Shown piece by piece: positions 4,781 through 5,801 of a stretch of 5,801 nt of DNA. The position numbers and the translations under genes were made by a program. The DNA is taken from contig JAUZPT010000197.1 of the NCBI GenBank assembly GCA_030705745.1, positions 1-5,801 on the forward strand, written 5' to 3'. The stretch's first letter is position 1. Every line of letters starts with the position of its first letter. The notes under the pieces were generated by a model. That model had not been told where the DNA came from. It was given only the letters and a program-made list of their open reading frames with translations, and searched no databases. The stretch comes from Bacillota bacterium. Lineage in GTDB: Bacteria > Bacillota > Bacilli > Bacillales > Cytobacillaceae.

Positions 4781-5801
4781 CTTCTACCCACTCCTTCGCT
4801 CTCTATTTTTTGAAGTGCTAAATTCAGGATTGTATGGCCGAGAAGATTCGCCCCATCGGCACAATCGTCCTTTGAGCTCCATTCCGCCGGATCATGGCTG
4901 ACTCCATTTTTCGAGCGGATGAACAACATGCCCATCGGACATAGATTCGTAAATTGCATGCCGTCGTGTCCCGCCCCACTTGGGAGTGTGAAATTTTTCA
5001 CCCCAAGTGTTTCACAAGATGCTTTCGCTGCATCCCGGACTATTTCCGAGCATGGTGCAGGAGCGATTCTCTGAAGCTCTTCAATCGTTAATTTGACATC
5101 CTGCTTCGCACAGATCGCATGAGCCACTTCAACGATTCGTCCTTCTACTTCATCTCGAACCGCTTCGTTAATGTCTCGCAAATCAAGGGAAAATTCCACG
5201 CGGCCAGGGATGATATTGATGCCGCCAGGGAAAAGCTGAAGCTGTCCGATTGTACCGACGGTGGAACCCGTTTTCGCCGCTTCTTCCTCTATCGCTAACA
5301 TTACTTTTGCCGCAGCAGTCAGAGCATCACGGCGCATGTTCATCGGGGTCGTTCCTGCGTGTCCTGCCTCCCCCACAAACGTATATTTCTGCCAAAGGGG
5401 GCCGGCAAGCCCTGAGACAATACCTGCCGACAAATTTTCCCTTTCAAGGATTTTCCCCTGTTCGATGTGAAGCTCAACATAAGCCTTAATTGTTTCAGAT
5501 CGTCGGGCGGTCTTCCCGATTTCTTCCGGATTCAGTCCTTGCGATACCATCGCTTCTGCAATCGTCACTCCGTCCCGATCTTTGTTTTGCAAATCGTCCT
5601 GCGTCAGCAGTCCCGCTATTGCACGGCTGCCAATCATCCCAAAACTGAATCTGGCACCTTCTTCATCTGTGAACGCGATAGCCTCGATCGGATGCTCCGT
5701 CTGAATCCCCTGTTCATTCATGCTTTGAAGCACTTCAACCGCAGCAAGCACTCCGAGGGGACCATCAAAATTACCGCCATTAAAAACCGAATCGATGTGT
5801 G
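4777..5801 (-). CDS. Zn-dependent carbamoylase/hydantoinase-family M20 amidase (N-carbamoyl-L-amino acid hydrolase or allantoate amidohydrolase), 5' end missing
   Basis: Partial gene: 340 residues are visible and the frame runs off the right edge. By comparison with 410-residue relatives about 75-80 N-terminal residues are missing. A GTG at 5751 is only an internal codon. The family hydrolyses a ureido or amide bond, releasing an amino acid with carbon dioxide and ammonia when the substrate is N-carbamoylated. Counting from the first complete codon: HID (1-3) with metal His1, bridging Asp12 in NFDGPLGV, TDEEG (45-48) with Glu46-Glu47, ELHIEQG with His111, GEAGHAGTTP with His147, GGINIIPG with Asn195, LDLRD with Arg208 and GVSHDPAEW with His302. 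The metal and substrate carboxylate-binding positions of the family are all filled. It overlaps the M20D gene by four bases. That partnership favours N-carbamoyl-amino acid hydrolase (AmaB-like) over allantoate amidohydrolase (AllC), as no other purine-catabolism gene is visible; AllC cannot be excluded. Confidence 0.9.
   Translation of the reverse strand, partial: HIDSVFNGGNFDGPLGVLAAVEVLQSMNEQGIQTEHPIEAIAFTDEEGARFSFGMIGSRAIAGLLTQDDLQNKDRDGVTIAEAMVSQGLNPEEIGKTARRSETIKAYVELHIEQGKILERENLSAGIVSGLAGPLWQKYTFVGEAGHAGTTPMNMRRDALTAAAKVMLAIEEEAAKTGSTVGTIGQLQLFPGGINIIPGRVEFSLDLRDINEAVRDEVEGRIVEVAHAICAKQDVKLTIEELQRIAPAPCSEIVRDAAKASCETLGVKNFTLPSGAGHDGMQFTNLCPMGMLFIRSKNGVSHDPAEWSSKDDCADGANLLGHTILNLALQKIESEGVGRR
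4791..4796 (-). promoter_or_regulatory. M20D amidohydrolase ribosome binding site inside the carbamoylase gene
   Basis: AAGGAG lies 10 bases before the ATG at 4780, within the last codons of the carbamoylase gene, whose TGA overlaps that ATG. Together they point to coupled translation of the two hydrolases. Confidence 0.75.

Noticed and set aside
5749..5751. GTG at 5751 as the start of the carbamoylase gene
   Set aside because: The frame stays open to the window edge and the residues before it contain the family's HxD and FDGPLGV metal-binding motifs, so this is an internal valine.

Overview
The window looks like the chromosome of a Gram-positive, Bacillus-type organism (Bacillaceae). The PerR regulator is close to Bacillus PerR along its whole length and carries a Bacillus-type Per box. 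The cob(I)alamin adenosyltransferase resembles YvqK, and the transporter pair resembles YhjB/YhjC. Starts are preceded by strong AAGGAGG-like ribosome binding sites. I see no mobile element, CRISPR array, tRNA or rRNA, and no base composition break that suggests recent transfer.

Layout. At the left edge (to 290, + strand) is the 3' end of an unidentified gene. Its product ends in a four-cysteine zinc ribbon and a Thr-Glu repeat encoded by a hexanucleotide microsatellite. A textbook two-way terminator (334-362) separates it from perR, which converges on it from the minus strand. The perR promoter region (841-888) has a TTGACA -35 element and a near-perfect Per box, so autoregulation is expected. 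Upstream of perR on the same strand lies a PduO-type adenosyltransferase (937-1488). A 313-base non-coding stretch follows, with a nested A/T-rich inverted repeat, a probable terminator and a second hairpin.

The right 4 kb is one minus-strand operon. In transcription order it encodes: a zinc-dependent carbamoylase/hydantoinase-family M20 amidase (5' end beyond the window), an M20D aminoacylase/hippuricase-type amidohydrolase (ATGA overlap), a 65-residue DUF3311 membrane protein, and a sodium:solute-symporter-fold transporter whose ATG directly abuts the previous stop codon.

How they may work together. The carbamoylase/aminoacylase pairing recalls the amaB/amaA operon reported in Geobacillus (Bacillus) stearothermophilus. 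The DUF3311 + SSS pair is an orphan transporter in Bacillus. The inferred system imports N-substituted amino acids (N-carbamoyl or N-acyl) and strips the substituent in the cytosol to release the free amino acid. The transporter lacks the Ser/Thr pair of the classical sodium site, so its coupling ion is uncertain. This operon is the most interesting part of the window. perR and pduO are ordinary core genes, but both are best started at an internal Met chosen by ribosome binding site position.
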